DNA of 64,000 bases from Pantoea allii (GCF_002307475.1 NZ_NTMH01000003.1:310001-374000), one strand, 5' to 3'. Shown: positions 15,907-28,511, counted from the stretch's first letter. Translations and numbers: made by a program. The notes: generated by a model from the sequence alone, not told the origin.

Positions 15907-16685
15907 TGGCGATGAGCATTGATATTCATACCCTGACAGACCCGCTACTGGCGCTGGTGTTTCCTTTTACCCGCATCATGGCATTTATCCACTTTTGCCC
16001 GGTACTGGATAACAGTGCATTTAGCCGACGAATAAAAATCGCGATGGCCCTGACGCTGGTCGTGGTGATAACGCCGATGCTGCCGGAAAAAATTCTGCCT
16101 GGCTCACTGCTCTCGGTGCGCACGATACTGTTAATCGGTGAACAACTGTTATGGGGTTTACTGTTTGGCATGGCGCTGCAGTTGGTTTTCGTTGCGTTAC
16201 AGACCGCCGGACATATTTTATCCATGAATATGGGATTGGGTATGGCCACGATGAACGATCCGGTTAATGGCAGCTCAACTACGGTTATTTCCCAAATCAT
16301 TTATACCTTCTGCGGATTGCTGTTTTTCGTTATGGATGGACATTTACTGGTCGTCACCATTTTATATAAAGGGTTTATCTGGTGGCCGATAGGAACAGCT
16401 ATTACCTCCCCGCAATTGATGTTTATTGCTCAGGGGCTAGGCTGGATCATGTCTTCAGCCACGCTGATTGCGCTTCCCACGACATTTGTGATGTTAATTG
16501 TGCAGGGCGGGTTCGGGCTGCTTAATCGCGTCTCCCCCACCCTTAATCTTTTTTCGCTGGGCTTTCCGATTAGCATGCTGTTTGGCCTGCTGTGTATTTC
16601 AATGATGATCACCAATATCCCTGATCATTACCTCAATCTGACCAATGACATTCTGGCAAGACTGGAAGCCATGAGGAATGACTGA
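15906..16685 (+). CDS. fliR: flagellar type III export gate protein FliR
   Basis: FliR completes the FliPQR export gate. The 259-residue protein has about six membrane segments. The family stretch 'GEQLLWGLLFGMALQLVFVALQTAGHILSMNMGLGMATMNDP' lies in the middle and 'NRVSPTLNLFSLGFPISMLFGLL' near the end. I start it at ATG 15906, overlapping the fliQ stop; an ATG at 15912 is equally possible. Upstream extension in this frame (to 15735) only repeats fliQ DNA. It overlaps flhB by 1 base. Corresponds to lfiR. Confidence 0.95.
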   Translation: MAMSIDIHTLTDPLLALVFPFTRIMAFIHFCPVLDNSAFSRRIKIAMALTLVVVITPMLPEKILPGSLLSVRTILLIGEQLLWGLLFGMALQLVFVALQTAGHILSMNMGLGMATMNDPVNGSSTTVISQIIYTFCGLLFFVMDGHLLVVTILYKGFIWWPIGTAITSPQLMFIAQGLGWIMSSATLIALPTTFVMLIVQGGFGLLNRVSPTLNLFSLGFPISMLFGLLCISMMITNIPDHYLNLTNDILARLEAMRND

Positions 16686-17818
16686 TGGCTGCGTCTGGTG
16701 ATAAAAGCGAAAAACCTACCGCGCAAAAACTACGTAAGGCGCGAAATAAAGGCGATCTTCCCCGTTCCAAAGATCTGACGATGGCTGCCGGCCTCCTGAC
16801 CTCTTTTATTACGCTGAGTGCTTTTTTCCCCTACTACAAACACCTGATTGAAGAATCATTTACCGCAGCAGGAACAATGGCAAGCCAGATCAAAGACGAC
16901 GATGTTCTCGGTCAGTTTCTGTTGGTTAACGTTTGGGTTTTGCTGCGTTTTATCGCCACGCTCACCCCGATTCCCGTTGCCTGCATTGTCGCCAGTCTGG
17001 TGCCGGGCGGTTGGTTATTTACACTGGAAAAACTCAAGCCTGATTTAAAAAAAATAAATCCGATCAGCGGATTAAAACGCATGTTTTCAGCCAGTCATTA
17101 TGTTGACGTCGGAAAAATGCTGCTGAAATGCGGCATTATTCTGGCCGTGCTCTATTGCATGATACACAACGCCCTGAATCCGCTGCTGCACCTTCAGCGT
17201 CTGAATCTGAATCAGGCCATTCATCAGGGGCTTGGCATTCTGCATGGTGTGCTGATCTACTTTATCGCCGTGATTATTGTCTTCGCGTTTTTAGACGTTC
17301 CGCTCAGTAAATTCATGTTTACAAAAAAAATGCGCATGACGAAGCAAGAGGTTAAAGAAGAGTACAAAAATAATGACGGTAATCCTCAGGTTAAAGGGCG
17401 TATTCGCCAGTTACAACGGCAGATGGCGATGGGGCAGATCAACCGTGCCGTTCCTGAAGCCGATGTGATTATTACTAACCCTACCCACTTTGCCGTTGCA
17501 CTTAAATATGACCCAGACAAGGCAGAAGCCCCCTATATTGTGGCAAAAGGCATGGATGATATTGCCCTTTATATCCGTGAAGTAGCCCAGCAGCACGAGG
17601 TGGAAGTCGTGGAATTTCCGCTGCTGGCGCGCGCTGTTTATCACACTACCCGCGTTAATCAGCAGATTCCGGCCCAGCTGTTTCGTGCTATCGCACATGT
17701 TCTGACTTATGTCATGCAACTGAAGTCATGGCGAACAGGCCAGTTGATGTCCAAACCCCATCTGAACAAACAAATAACGATTCCGAAAGAGGTACTTAAA
17801 GCCCATGGCGAACGGTAA
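16685..17818 (+). CDS. flhB: flagellar export switch protein FlhB
   Basis: FlhB switches export specificity from hook to filament subunits by self-cleavage. The 377-residue product has the N-terminal 'DKSEKPTAQKLRKARNKGDLPRSKD' motif and four membrane segments. The cytoplasmic autocleavage site NPTH is at residues 265-268, followed by 'FAVALKYDPDKAEAPYIVAKG'. The gene overlaps fliR by 1 base and flhA by 14 bases. Corresponds to lfhB. Confidence 0.96.
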   Translation: MAASGDKSEKPTAQKLRKARNKGDLPRSKDLTMAAGLLTSFITLSAFFPYYKHLIEESFTAAGTMASQIKDDDVLGQFLLVNVWVLLRFIATLTPIPVACIVASLVPGGWLFTLEKLKPDLKKINPISGLKRMFSASHYVDVGKMLLKCGIILAVLYCMIHNALNPLLHLQRLNLNQAIHQGLGILHGVLIYFIAVIIVFAFLDVPLSKFMFTKKMRMTKQEVKEEYKNNDGNPQVKGRIRQLQRQMAMGQINRAVPEADVIITNPTHFAVALKYDPDKAEAPYIVAKGMDDIALYIREVAQQHEVEVVEFPLLARAVYHTTRVNQQIPAQLFRAIAHVLTYVMQLKSWRTGQLMSKPHLNKQITIPKEVLKAHGER

Positions 17819-19901
17819 GTTACAGCAAATCCTTGCTCTAATCCGCAGAGGCAATATTGGCATTCCGATATTACTGCTTAGCGTGCTGGCAATGGTGATG
17901 TTGCCTTTATCACCCTTAATGCTGGATATTTTATTTACCTTCAATATTGTGCTGTCTGTGATTGTCTTACTGGTGGCGGTCAATATGCAACGTCCTCTGG
18001 ACTTTGCGGTCTTCCCGACGCTGCTGCTGATCACCACGCTCATGCGTTTGACCCTTAACGTCGCTTCAACACGCGTGGTATTACTGCATGGACATGAAGG
18101 CGAAGGTGCCGCAGGTCAGGTCATCGAGGCCTTTGGGCAGGTCGTGATCGGCGGTGATTTTGTCGTCGGTTTTGTCGTGTTTATGATCCTGATGATCATC
18201 AACTTTGTGGTTGTCACCAAAGGTGCAGAACGTATTTCCGAAGTCTCGGCGCGTTTTACGCTGGATGCATTGCCGGGTAAGCAGATGGCGATTGATGCCG
18301 ATCTGAATGCAGGATTAATTGATCAACAAAAAGCAAAAGCCCGTCGTAAAGAGGTCGCGAAAGAAGCGGACTTCTATGGCTCAATGGACGGCGCCTCTAA
18401 ATTTGTCCGTGGTGACGCCATCGCCGGCATCATGGTGCTGATCATTAACGTGATTGGTGGTATTTGCATCGGTATTTTTAAATACGATCTTGATGCCAGC
18501 CATGCCTTTCAGCAATATGTTTTACTCTCCATTGGTGACGGTCTTGCGGCACAGATCCCTTCCCTGCTGCTGGCAACGGCTGCCGCCATCATTGTTACCC
18601 GGGTGAGTGACGGCAACAATATCAGCGATGAGATAAAGACGCAGCTCTTAGCCAGGCCACAGGTGCTTTATACCGCTGCGTTTGTGATGTTTATTCTGTC
18701 CATTGTGCCCGGCATGCCCCACGTTGCGTTTCTGTGTTTTACCGCGCTGTTGTTGTTTGCCGCCTGGCGACAAAGTAAAGCGATTAAACCGGCGCAAGAA
18801 GACGTTGATTACGATGCGATTAACGCCGCGCTGAACGACGATAGTGCGACGAAGATCGGCTGGGAAAACATCCCCCTGGTTGAACCTATTGGTCTTAACC
18901 TGGGCTATAAGTTAGTGAGTCTGATTGACAGCAGTAAAGGGAATCCGCTTTCACAGCGTATCCGTGGTGTGCGTCAGGTCGTTTCTGAACAGTGCGGTAT
19001 CCTGTTACCTGAGATTCGGATTCGTGAAAACTTTCGCCTCAAACCCGCTCAATATGCCATCTATATTAATGGTATTCGCCTGTCGGTGGGCGAAGTCCAT
19101 GCGGATAAACTGATGGCGATTCCCGGCACAGAGTTATATGGCGAAATCGATGGCGTGCTCGATATCGATCCCGCCTACGGAATGGCAATTGTATGGATAG
19201 ATCCGAATCAAAAAGCACATGCGCTCAATCTTGGCTATCAGGTGGTCGATTGCGCCAGTGTGGTCGCTACCCACGTCAATAAAGTTGCCCGGCAATACTT
19301 ACCTGACCTTTTTAACTACGATGACATTACGCACTTACATGCGCGACTGGCACAGCAGGCGCCCAAATTAACGGAGGATCTGACCCACGCCCTGAACTTC
19401 AGTGTTCTTCTGCGTGTTTACCGTCAGCTATTGCTGGAGCAGGTTTCGCTAAAGGATATTGTGACAATAGCAGCCACTCTGCTGGAAAGTTCAGCGGTAA
19501 CGAAAGATCCCCTTTTACTCGCTGCTGATGTGCGCTATGCGCTACGTCGGGCCATCATCCACAGCATTAATGGCGATCGTAAACACTTATCGGCGTACAC
19601 GCTCGATAATAATTTAGAAAGTATATTGCTGAGTGCACTTAACCAGTCGCAGCAGGCGGGGAAAGTTGCGCTGGACAGTTTCCCTGTCGACCCCAATATA
19701 CTGACGCAGCTTCAAAACACCATGCCCATGATTCAGGAACAAATGAAAGCGAAAGGATTACCGCCGCTGTTACTGGTGACGCCACAGCTACGTCCGCTTA
19801 TTTCACGCTACAGCCGCTTGTTTGCGAGTGGCTTACACGTGCTTTCCTATAATGAAGTTCCTGATGACAGTGATTTAAACATTGTGGGCACCGTGGCATA
19901 G
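17805..19901 (+). CDS. flhA: flagellar export apparatus protein FlhA
   Basis: FlhA is the large export gate component. The 698-residue protein has eight predicted membrane segments in the first 330 residues and a large cytoplasmic substrate-docking domain. Signatures include 'PTLLLITTLMRLTLNVASTRVVLLHGHEG', the FHIPEP-region 'RFTLDALPGKQMAIDADLNAGLIDQQKAKARRKEVAKEADFYGSMDGASKFVRGDAIAG' and 'GDGLAAQIPSLLLATAAAI'. It is the last gene of the fliM-flhA run. A weak inverted repeat (CTGGCCA/TGGCCAG) follows but has no T-run. Corresponds to lfhA. Confidence 0.96.
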   Translation: MANGKLQQILALIRRGNIGIPILLLSVLAMVMLPLSPLMLDILFTFNIVLSVIVLLVAVNMQRPLDFAVFPTLLLITTLMRLTLNVASTRVVLLHGHEGEGAAGQVIEAFGQVVIGGDFVVGFVVFMILMIINFVVVTKGAERISEVSARFTLDALPGKQMAIDADLNAGLIDQQKAKARRKEVAKEADFYGSMDGASKFVRGDAIAGIMVLIINVIGGICIGIFKYDLDASHAFQQYVLLSIGDGLAAQIPSLLLATAAAIIVTRVSDGNNISDEIKTQLLARPQVLYTAAFVMFILSIVPGMPHVAFLCFTALLLFAAWRQSKAIKPAQEDVDYDAINAALNDDSATKIGWENIPLVEPIGLNLGYKLVSLIDSSKGNPLSQRIRGVRQVVSEQCGILLPEIRIRENFRLKPAQYAIYINGIRLSVGEVHADKLMAIPGTELYGEIDGVLDIDPAYGMAIVWIDPNQKAHALNLGYQVVDCASVVATHVNKVARQYLPDLFNYDDITHLHARLAQQAPKLTEDLTHALNFSVLLRVYRQLLLEQVSLKDIVTIAATLLESSAVTKDPLLLAADVRYALRRAIIHSINGDRKHLSAYTLDNNLESILLSALNQSQQAGKVALDSFPVDPNILTQLQNTMPMIQEQMKAKGLPPLLLVTPQLRPLISRYSRLFASGLHVLSYNEVPDDSDLNIVGTVA

Positions 19902-20084
19902 CCTCTTCTACAAAAAACCTGGCCACACCTGATGGCGGTTCTGGCCAGCTACCGGCGAATGCCCTCTCTGTCATACCGATCCTCTATATCCTTCTTGTGG
20001 CAGTGTGATTTTTATTTTCACAAGGTTAAGTACGCCAGGGGTTGTGTCGTTTTTTAATATATTCATTTATTTAATGAGGCTTAC

Positions 20085-20843
20085 ATGGAAAAAAGTTCAC
20101 ATTACGTGGTTCAGTGTATCGAAAAGAACAAAATCGATGCGGGTATTGATTTTATGATCCAGCCCATTTTTGATCTTTCCCGTGTCGCCTGTATCGGCGG
20201 CGAAGTACTGGTTCGGGGAAAACATCGCCGTAATGTTGTTCCACCTAATTTTTTCATCAGCCAACTTGAAGCGACAGGCGGCATATTACTCATGGGTGAT
20301 TATATTATGGTCCGGCTGTTCGAATTTATTGCTGAACAACCGCGAGAAATAAGGGATAAGCAGGTATTCACTCTTAATGTTTCTCAGGTTCAGTTAAACG
20401 ATAGCGCTTTTGCAGTTCGCGCGAACGGCCTGCTGGAGCAATATCAGATAACACCACAGCAGATTATATTTGAAGTCACCGACAGCGCTGAACAACCTGA
20501 GCAGACAATGATAGATAATCTTCAACAGCTAAGGGACGCGGGTGCTAATCTTGCCTGGGATGGCATAGACTGTCTTGATAAGCTAAAAAGAAAACTGGAC
20601 ACTTTTCAGCCTGATTATATTAAGCTGGACAGAAGTTGCCTTGCCAGTAATCACCTCAATGACACGTTCATGATGCTCGAATATCTGGATAGTTATGATT
20701 GCGATGTTATTGTCGAAGGTGTGGAGAACTATACTCACATTTCTACCATGCTTCATCGCGGGGTAAAATATGGGCAAGGTTTTCTTTTTTCTCGTCCTGT
20801 CAGTAAAGAGCAGTTTCAAAAAGAATACATGGTGCCTGTTTAA
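20085..20843 (+). CDS. EAL-domain protein with an altered catalytic motif
   Basis: A stand-alone 252-residue EAL domain, the fold of cyclic-di-GMP phosphodiesterases. Conserved features: 'GGEVLVR' (EVL for EAL), 'FTLNVS', 'IIFEVTDSAE', 'YIKLD', 'IVEGVE' and 'YGQGFLFSRP'. The usual metal-binding DDFGTG loop reads 'AWDGIDC': the second Asp is Gly and the loop is shortened, so activity is doubtful. No sensor, GGDEF or membrane part is present. It is on the same strand as flhA, 183 bp downstream, so a role in controlling the secondary flagellum or its switch to biofilm is a reasonable inference. It could act as a ligand-binding or protein-binding regulator. Confidence 0.8.
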   Translation: MEKSSHYVVQCIEKNKIDAGIDFMIQPIFDLSRVACIGGEVLVRGKHRRNVVPPNFFISQLEATGGILLMGDYIMVRLFEFIAEQPREIRDKQVFTLNVSQVQLNDSAFAVRANGLLEQYQITPQQIIFEVTDSAEQPEQTMIDNLQQLRDAGANLAWDGIDCLDKLKRKLDTFQPDYIKLDRSCLASNHLNDTFMMLEYLDSYDCDVIVEGVENYTHISTMLHRGVKYGQGFLFSRPVSKEQFQKEYMVPV

Positions 20844-20948
20844 CCCTTTCATCAGGTAATGATATGTCGCCTTGTCATCAGTAACGGGCGGGATATTTTG
20901 TCATGTTCAGCGTCGGATCAGATGACATTATTGTCTGATCATAAGCGT

Positions 20949-20972
20949 AAAAAAGGTGCGCCTTAGCGCACC
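20949..20972 (-). terminator. rho-independent terminator of malK-lamB-malM
   Basis: On the minus strand, GGTGCGC-TAAG-GCGCACC is followed by TTTTTT. It lies 31 bp past the malM stop and ends the malK-lamB-malM transcript. Confidence 0.85.
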
Positions 20973-21002
20973 AGGTGCAACAAATCAGCACTGTCGGGGG
21001 GT

Positions 21003-21923
21003 TTACCCCTTGCCTTTAACACTGCTGATAAATGTTTGCCGCGCGGACGTCGAGCCGAGCCGTTCGGCCTCATCCAGCAGTTTAAGCGCTTTATCAATAT
21101 TGCCCTGCGCCACCGCCTGGCGAATGTTGTCGTTGAAATAGCTTTCGGTGTCTTGCACAATCGGCTGCGCCTTCACGGCAGGTGCCGCAACGGGTGCGCG
21201 ACTGCTTACTGTCGCCTGACTGTTGCCTACCGTCACCGGCGCGGGGCCAGACGATCCAAACAGCGGCCCAACCAGTATCGATGAATCCTGGCGGGTACTC
21301 AGCTTGATTTTTAGCGTGCCAGACGTTGTATGACGGGCAATGGGATCGGGGATATCCGGTACCGCATGGCCTGTGCCTTTTGCATAGGCTTTTGCCGGAT
21401 CGAGCAGCGTCGTGGTTTGGGCAAGATCCTTCTCCGTGGTGAACACCAACAGATAGATTTTTTGCTGTCCGGGCACTGGCGTCAGCTTCATCACCCCTTC
21501 AAGCCGGTCGGCAGCCATCACTCCCGGTTGCTGATAAGAAAACCAACGGCTCGGAAACCAGGCAGCCGGACGCAGATTTTCATCCAGGATAAGCACATTG
21601 GGCGCAAAGACCTGGTTCTGCTGTACCTCACTGCTTAAGGTGATTGTTAGCTCACCCACATTGGCGGGCAGGCTGTAAGCGGCGACCGGGCCAGTGATAC
21701 CGGCAAGGTTCAGCTGGCTGTTATCCGGCGGTAAGGTTGTCACCTGCGGGCGAGACATATCCAATGGCTGCCAGTGAATGTGCTGCAGACTGGACACCGG
21801 AATAGCGGGCGCGGCAGAGACATCCTGCGGCATCAGATTGATCTCGGCGCTTGCCGTCACGCTGTGCCCTGCCAGCAGCAGCGTGCTCAGGCAAAGTGCG
21901 GTGAATGTTTTATACGTTTTCAT
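21003..21923 (-). CDS. malM: maltose operon periplasmic protein MalM
   Basis: MalM is a periplasmic protein of unknown molecular role encoded at the end of malK-lamB-malM operons. The 306-residue product has a Sec signal ('FTALCLSTLLLAGHSVTASA|E'), a variable Ala/Pro/Val-rich stretch near residue 230, and a conserved C-terminus 'SYFNDNIRQAVAQGNIDKALKLLDEAERLGS'. The ATG at 21923 follows GAGG and is preferred over one 12 bases upstream. It lies 86 bp after the lamB stop. Confidence 0.9.
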   Translation of the reverse strand: MKTYKTFTALCLSTLLLAGHSVTASAEINLMPQDVSAAPAIPVSSLQHIHWQPLDMSRPQVTTLPPDNSQLNLAGITGPVAAYSLPANVGELTITLSSEVQQNQVFAPNVLILDENLRPAAWFPSRWFSYQQPGVMAADRLEGVMKLTPVPGQQKIYLLVFTTEKDLAQTTTLLDPAKAYAKGTGHAVPDIPDPIARHTTSGTLKIKLSTRQDSSILVGPLFGSSGPAPVTVGNSQATVSSRAPVAAPAVKAQPIVQDTESYFNDNIRQAVAQGNIDKALKLLDEAERLGSTSARQTFISSVKGKG

Positions 21924-22009
21924 TTTTAACCTCAAAGAATGGCAGGCAATAGCCGCCGCGGCCTGAAAGTCATAGCGAAACGGTTAGCGTGAATGACTCA
22001 GCGAAGGGA

Positions 22010-24462
<2,453 letters not shown>

Positions 24463-24573
24463 AGTGCTTTCCTCTTTACTCGCTAATGCAGCCTGCACGG
24501 CAGCGGACAGATTCTGGTGCCCACTATGCGTCGCGCGCTTAGCCGCCACATCCTCCACCGGCGTGCTTTAGCT

Positions 24574-24594
24574 GGGGGAGGAGACGGGAGGAGG
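24574..24594 (+). promoter_or_regulatory. tandem MalT-like boxes
   Basis: Two direct copies of a MalT-box-like sequence, GGGGGAGGAG and GGGAGGAGG, spaced 12 bases apart start to start, in the malK-malE gap. MalT binds such repeats cooperatively in E. coli. A third candidate lies at 24747-24760, closer to malE. Confidence 0.65.
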
Positions 24595-24704
24595 AGAACG
24601 TCCCAGCGCGCGCGCGCCGCCCTGTGCCGCACTGTTTTTTGTGATCGGCAACGCAGTCTGGCCCCCACTTTTCTGTGAGCCATACCGTGATAACCCGTTC
24701 ACTT

Positions 24705-24720
24705 TGCAACAGCGATCACA
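24705..24720. promoter_or_regulatory. CRP-like site in the mal control region
   Basis: TGCAA-CAGCGA-TCACA matches one half of the CRP consensus (TGTGA-N6-TCACA) fully and the other half at three of five bases. Its central place between the divergent mal operons supports it. Confidence 0.5.
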
Positions 24721-24829
24721 ACTCAGCACGGGCAGGCGTAGACGTCAGGAGGATGAGAAGCCGGTCAGAACACGCAGAATGTGCTGCAAGCAACATGTTC
24801 GTTTCCGCTAACAGGATGGAGTGTTAAAG

Positions 24830-26014
24830 ATGAAAACCGGCACTAAAATTTTGGCGCTGTCAGCCCTCTCGGCAGTGCTGTTCTCGGCCTCCGCAGTGGC
24901 GAAGATAGAAGAAGGTAAACTGGTCATCTGGATCAACGGCGATAAAGGCTATAACGGCCTGGCCGAGGTTGGAAAAAAGTTTGAACAGGAAACCGGTATT
25001 CACGTCACGGTGGAGCACCCGGATAAGATGGAAGAAAAATACCCGCAGGTAGCCGCAACCGGTGACGGCCCCGATATTATCTTCTGGGCACACGATCGCT
25101 TTGGCGGTTACGCGCAATCTGGCCTGTTAGCGGAAGTCTCGCCAGACAGCAGTTTCCAGCAAAAAATCTTCCCCTTTACCTGGGACGCGGTGCGCTTCAA
25201 TGGCAAGCTGATCGGCTACCCGGTGTCGGTTGAGTCGCTGTCGCTGATTTATAACAAGGACCTGTTACCTGCTCCGCCGAAAACGTGGGAAGAGATGGCC
25301 GCACTGGATAAGACCCTGCGCGCAAAAGGCAAAAGCGCCATCATGTTTAATCTGCAGGAGCCCTACTTTACCTGGCCGCTGCTGGCCGCAGGGGGCGCTT
25401 ATGCCTATCAATTGACCGACGGACGCTATGACCTGAAAAACACCGGCGTCGACAATGCAGGGGCAAAAGCGGGTATGCAGTTCCTGATGGATCAGGTTAA
25501 AGCCAGGGTGCTGAACGCCGATACGGATTATTCCATCGCAGAAGCCGCCTTCAATAAAGGCCAGACGGCGATGACCATAAACGGCCCCTGGGCCTGGAGC
25601 AATATCGATAAAAGCGGGATCAACTATGGCGTTGCGCCGCTGCCGACGTTAAAGGGTAAGCCCACGAAGCCTTTTGTTGGCGTGCTGAGTGCTGGCATCA
25701 ATGCGGCCAGTCCGAATAAAGAGCTGGCAAAAGAGTTTCTGGAAAACTATCTGTTAACCGATTCAGGTCTTGAGGCGGTGAATAAAGACAAGCCGCTGGG
25801 CGCGGTCGCGCTGAAGTCCTATCAGCAAGTGCTGGAGAAAGATTCGCGTATTGCCGCCACCATGAACAACGCCCGCAACGGCGATATCATGCCCAATATC
25901 CCGCAGATGTCCGCGTTCTGGTACGCCATGCGCACCGCCACGCTGAACGCCCTGAGCGGTCGTCAGTCGGTTGATGCTGCGCTCAAGGATGCGCAGTCAC
26001 GTCTTAACAAGTAA
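24830..26014 (+). CDS. malE: periplasmic maltose-binding protein MalE
   Basis: MalE delivers maltose and maltodextrins to MalFGK2. The 394-residue precursor has a Sec signal, '[40 protein letters not shown]', and the ligand-site stretches '[13 protein letters not shown]' and '[10 protein letters not shown]'. GGAG is 8 bases before ATG 24830; a GTG at 24821 is too close to it. Compared from memory with E. coli MalE (396 residues) it is an obvious orthologue or paralogue but with many substitutions. First gene of malEFG. Confidence 0.95.
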   Translation: MKTGTKILALSALSAVLFSASAVAKIEEGKLVIWINGDKGYNGLAEVGKKFEQETGIHVTVEHPDKMEEKYPQVAATGDGPDIIFWAHDRFGGYAQSGLLAEVSPDSSFQQKIFPFTWDAVRFNGKLIGYPVSVESLSLIYNKDLLPAPPKTWEEMAALDKTLRAKGKSAIMFNLQEPYFTWPLLAAGGAYAYQLTDGRYDLKNTGVDNAGAKAGMQFLMDQVKARVLNADTDYSIAEAAFNKGQTAMTINGPWAWSNIDKSGINYGVAPLPTLKGKPTKPFVGVLSAGINAASPNKELAKEFLENYLLTDSGLEAVNKDKPLGAVALKSYQQVLEKDSRIAATMNNARNGDIMPNIPQMSAFWYAMRTATLNALSGRQSVDAALKDAQSRLNK

Positions 26015-26024
26015 ATCGTCTAAC

Positions 26025-26047
26025 GCAGGCCCGTTTTGCTGGCCTGC
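26025..26047 (+). promoter_or_regulatory. stem-loop between malE and malF
   Basis: GCAGGCC-N9-GGCCTGC forms a 7-bp GC-rich hairpin 10 bp after the malE stop and has no T-run. In E. coli a stem-loop (REP) element between malE and malF protects malE mRNA and raises MalE over MalF; this hairpin is placed to do the same. Confidence 0.55.
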
Positions 26048-26072
26048 AACCTGCCGTTAAGGAAATCGGGTT

Positions 26073-27611
26073 ATGTCAGAAAAACCGCAAACGGGACGGC
26101 ATCGTTCTCTGTTGAAAGGCGCACTGGTGGGCATTTGCTGTCTGCTGGTCGGTTACCTGCTGGTGCTGATGTACGCGCAGGGGGAATATCTGTTTGCCCT
26201 GCTGACGTTGGTCATGAGCGGACTGGGCATCTGGATTTATGCCAATCGTCGGGCCTACGCCTGGCGTTACGTTTATCCCGGCATCGCCGGAATGATGCTG
26301 TTTGTATTGTTTCCCCTGGCCTGCACGGTGGGCATTGCCTTTACCAACTACAGCAGCACTAACCAACTGACCCAGGAACGTGCGCAGCAGGTCCTGCTCA
26401 GCAGGCAATATCAGGACGGCGCGGGCCTGAATTTCAATTTGATTTCGGCAGGCGACCGCTGGCAGTTGGTTCTTACCGACAGCACGGATAACCGAACCTG
26501 GGTATCACCGGCGTTTGACATTGCTCGCGTAGCGCACCTCAAGATGGTCAGCGCCCCTGCGCCTGCGGGCGAACGGGCAAACTTACGGGTGATCACGACA
26601 CATCGTCAGGCACTGGCGAAGATTCGGGCTGAATTACCTGACGGTCGAGAGCTGGTCATGAGTTCTCTGCGCCAGTTTTCCGGGACGCGCCCGCTGTATG
26701 TGATAACGGAGAGTCAAACGCTAAAAAACCAGCAAAGCGGCGTGACCTATCGCGCAAATCTGGATACCGGTTTTTATCAGGCGGTGGAGCCAAATGGCCA
26801 TTGGGGGGAAGAACGCCTGAGTCCCGGCTTTACCGTCGGCGCGGGCTGGAAGAACTTTATTCGGGTGTTTACCGATGAGGGAATTCAAAAACCCTTCCTG
26901 GCGATCTTTGGCTGGACGATGATTTTCTCTTTGCTGACCGTGGTGCTGACGGTGGCGGTAGGCATGGTTATGGCCTGTCTGGTGCAGTGGGAGGCGTTAA
27001 AAGGCAAAGCGGTTTATCGCGTGATGTTGATCCTGCCTTATGCGGTACCCGCCTTTATCTCTATTTTGATCTTCAAAGGATTATTCAATCAGAGCTTTGG
27101 TGAGATCAACGTGATGCTCAACGCCCTGTTTGGTATCAAACCCGCGTGGTTCAGCGATCCCACGCTGGCGCGCGCCATGTTGATCATCGTGAACACCTGG
27201 CTGGGCTATCCCTACATGATGATTCTGTGCATGGGGCTGCTTAAGGCGATTCCGGAGGATTTGTATGAAGCCTCTGCGATGGACGGCGCCGGGCCGCTAC
27301 AAAACTTCTTTCTGATTACGGTGCCGCTACTGTTAAAGCCGCTGACGCCGCTGATGATTGCCAGTTTTGCCTTTAACTGTAATAACTTTGTGCTGGTGCA
27401 GTTACTGACGAATGGCGCACCCGACAGACTCGGTACCACCACGCCTGCGGGTTATACCGACCTGCTGGTGAACTACACGTGGCGTATTGCCTTTGAAGGC
27501 GGTGGTGGTCAGGACTTTGGTCTGGCGGCGGCTATCGCCACGCTGATCTTCCTGCTGGTTGGCGCACTGGCGGTGATCAATCTGAAAGCCGTGCGGATGA
27601 AATTTGATTAA
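26073..27611 (+). CDS. malF: maltose ABC transporter permease MalF
   Basis: MalF is the larger membrane subunit of the maltose transporter. The 512-residue protein has the N-terminal membrane segments ('GICCLLVGYLLVLMYAQGEYLFALLTL'), the large periplasmic P2 domain (about residues 93-275) that only enterobacterial MalF has, and the EAA coupling loop 'YEASAMDGAGPLQNFFLITVPLL'. Length matches E. coli (514). The ribosome site is AAGGAA. Second gene of malEFG. Confidence 0.96.
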   Translation: MSEKPQTGRHRSLLKGALVGICCLLVGYLLVLMYAQGEYLFALLTLVMSGLGIWIYANRRAYAWRYVYPGIAGMMLFVLFPLACTVGIAFTNYSSTNQLTQERAQQVLLSRQYQDGAGLNFNLISAGDRWQLVLTDSTDNRTWVSPAFDIARVAHLKMVSAPAPAGERANLRVITTHRQALAKIRAELPDGRELVMSSLRQFSGTRPLYVITESQTLKNQQSGVTYRANLDTGFYQAVEPNGHWGEERLSPGFTVGAGWKNFIRVFTDEGIQKPFLAIFGWTMIFSLLTVVLTVAVGMVMACLVQWEALKGKAVYRVMLILPYAVPAFISILIFKGLFNQSFGEINVMLNALFGIKPAWFSDPTLARAMLIIVNTWLGYPYMMILCMGLLKAIPEDLYEASAMDGAGPLQNFFLITVPLLLKPLTPLMIASFAFNCNNFVLVQLLTNGAPDRLGTTTPAGYTDLLVNYTWRIAFEGGGGQDFGLAAAIATLIFLLVGALAVINLKAVRMKFD

Positions 27612-27620
27612 GGAGTCGTT

Positions 27621-28511
27621 ATGGCGATGGTGCAACCCAAATCGCAAAAGTTACGTCTGTTGATGACGCATCTGCTGCTGCTGGCCTTTATCGCGGCAAT
27701 ACTGTTTCCGTTACTGATGGTGGTGGCAATTTCACTGCGCGCAGGCAATTTCGCCACCGGCAGTATCATTCCTGAACATATATCCTGGGAACACTGGCGG
27801 CTGGCGCTGGGTTTCAGCGTTCAGCATGCCGATGGCTCGGTTACGCCGCCGCCCTTTCCTGTTTTGCTGTGGCTGTGGAACTCGGTAAAGATTGCAGCCA
27901 TCAGCGCGATGGGCATTGTGGCGCTGTCCACGACCTGCGCCTATGCGTTTGCTCGCATGCGCTTTAAAGGTCGCGAAAGCCTGCTAAAAGGCATGCTGAT
28001 TTTTCAGATGTTCCCGGCGGTGCTCTCTCTGGTTGCGCTCTATGCCCTGTTTGATCGTCTGGGACAATACCTGCCGTTTATTGGGCTGAATACGCATGGC
28101 GGCGTGATCTTTGCCTATCTTGGCGGCATCGCGCTGCATGTCTGGACGATAAAGGGCTATTTTGAAACAATCGACGGTTCGCTGGAGGAAGCGGCTGCGT
28201 TGGATGGTGCGACGCCGTGGCAGGCATTTCGACTGGTGCTGCTGCCCCTGTCGGTGCCCATTTTAGCGGTAGTGTTTATTCTGGCGTTTATCGCTGCGGT
28301 GACTGAAGTGCCGGTGGCCTCGCTACTGCTGCGCGACGTCAACAGCTACACGCTGGCGGTGGGAATGCAGCAATACCTTAACCCGCAAAACTATCTGTGG
28401 GGCGATTTTGCCGCCGCCGCCGTTCTCTCTGCGATTCCTATTACCCTGGTGTTCCTGCTGGCGCAACGCTGGTTGGTGAACGGCCTGACCGCCGGTGGCG
28501 TGAAAGGCTGA
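27621..28511 (+). CDS. malG: maltose ABC transporter permease MalG
   Basis: MalG pairs with MalF to form the maltose channel. The 296-residue protein has six membrane segments and the EAA loop '[31 protein letters not shown]'. It ends with '[12 protein letters not shown]', the conserved C-terminus that reaches into MalK. It starts 9 bp after malF behind AAGGAG and is followed by a strong terminator. Confidence 0.96.
   Translation: MAMVQPKSQKLRLLMTHLLLLAFIAAILFPLLMVVAISLRAGNFATGSIIPEHISWEHWRLALGFSVQHADGSVTPPPFPVLLWLWNSVKIAAISAMGIVALSTTCAYAFARMRFKGRESLLKGMLIFQMFPAVLSLVALYALFDRLGQYLPFIGLNTHGGVIFAYLGGIALHVWTIKGYFETIDGSLEEAAALDGATPWQAFRLVLLPLSVPILAVVFILAFIAAVTEVPVASLLLRDVNSYTLAVGMQQYLNPQNYLWGDFAAAAVLSAIPITLVFLLAQRWLVNGLTAGGVKG

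Larger units (their letters stand above)
24463..24829. promoter_or_regulatory. malK/malE divergent control region
   Basis: This 367-bp gap separates malK and malE and is laid out like the E. coli malKp-malEp region. MalT-like boxes (consensus GGGGAkGAGG) occur on the plus strand as GGGGGAGGAG at 24574-24583, GGGAGGAGG at 24586-24594 and within AGGAGGATGAGAAG at 24747-24760. A CRP-like site is listed separately. Coordinated, MalT- and cAMP-CRP-dependent expression of both operons is inferred. Confidence 0.75.
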
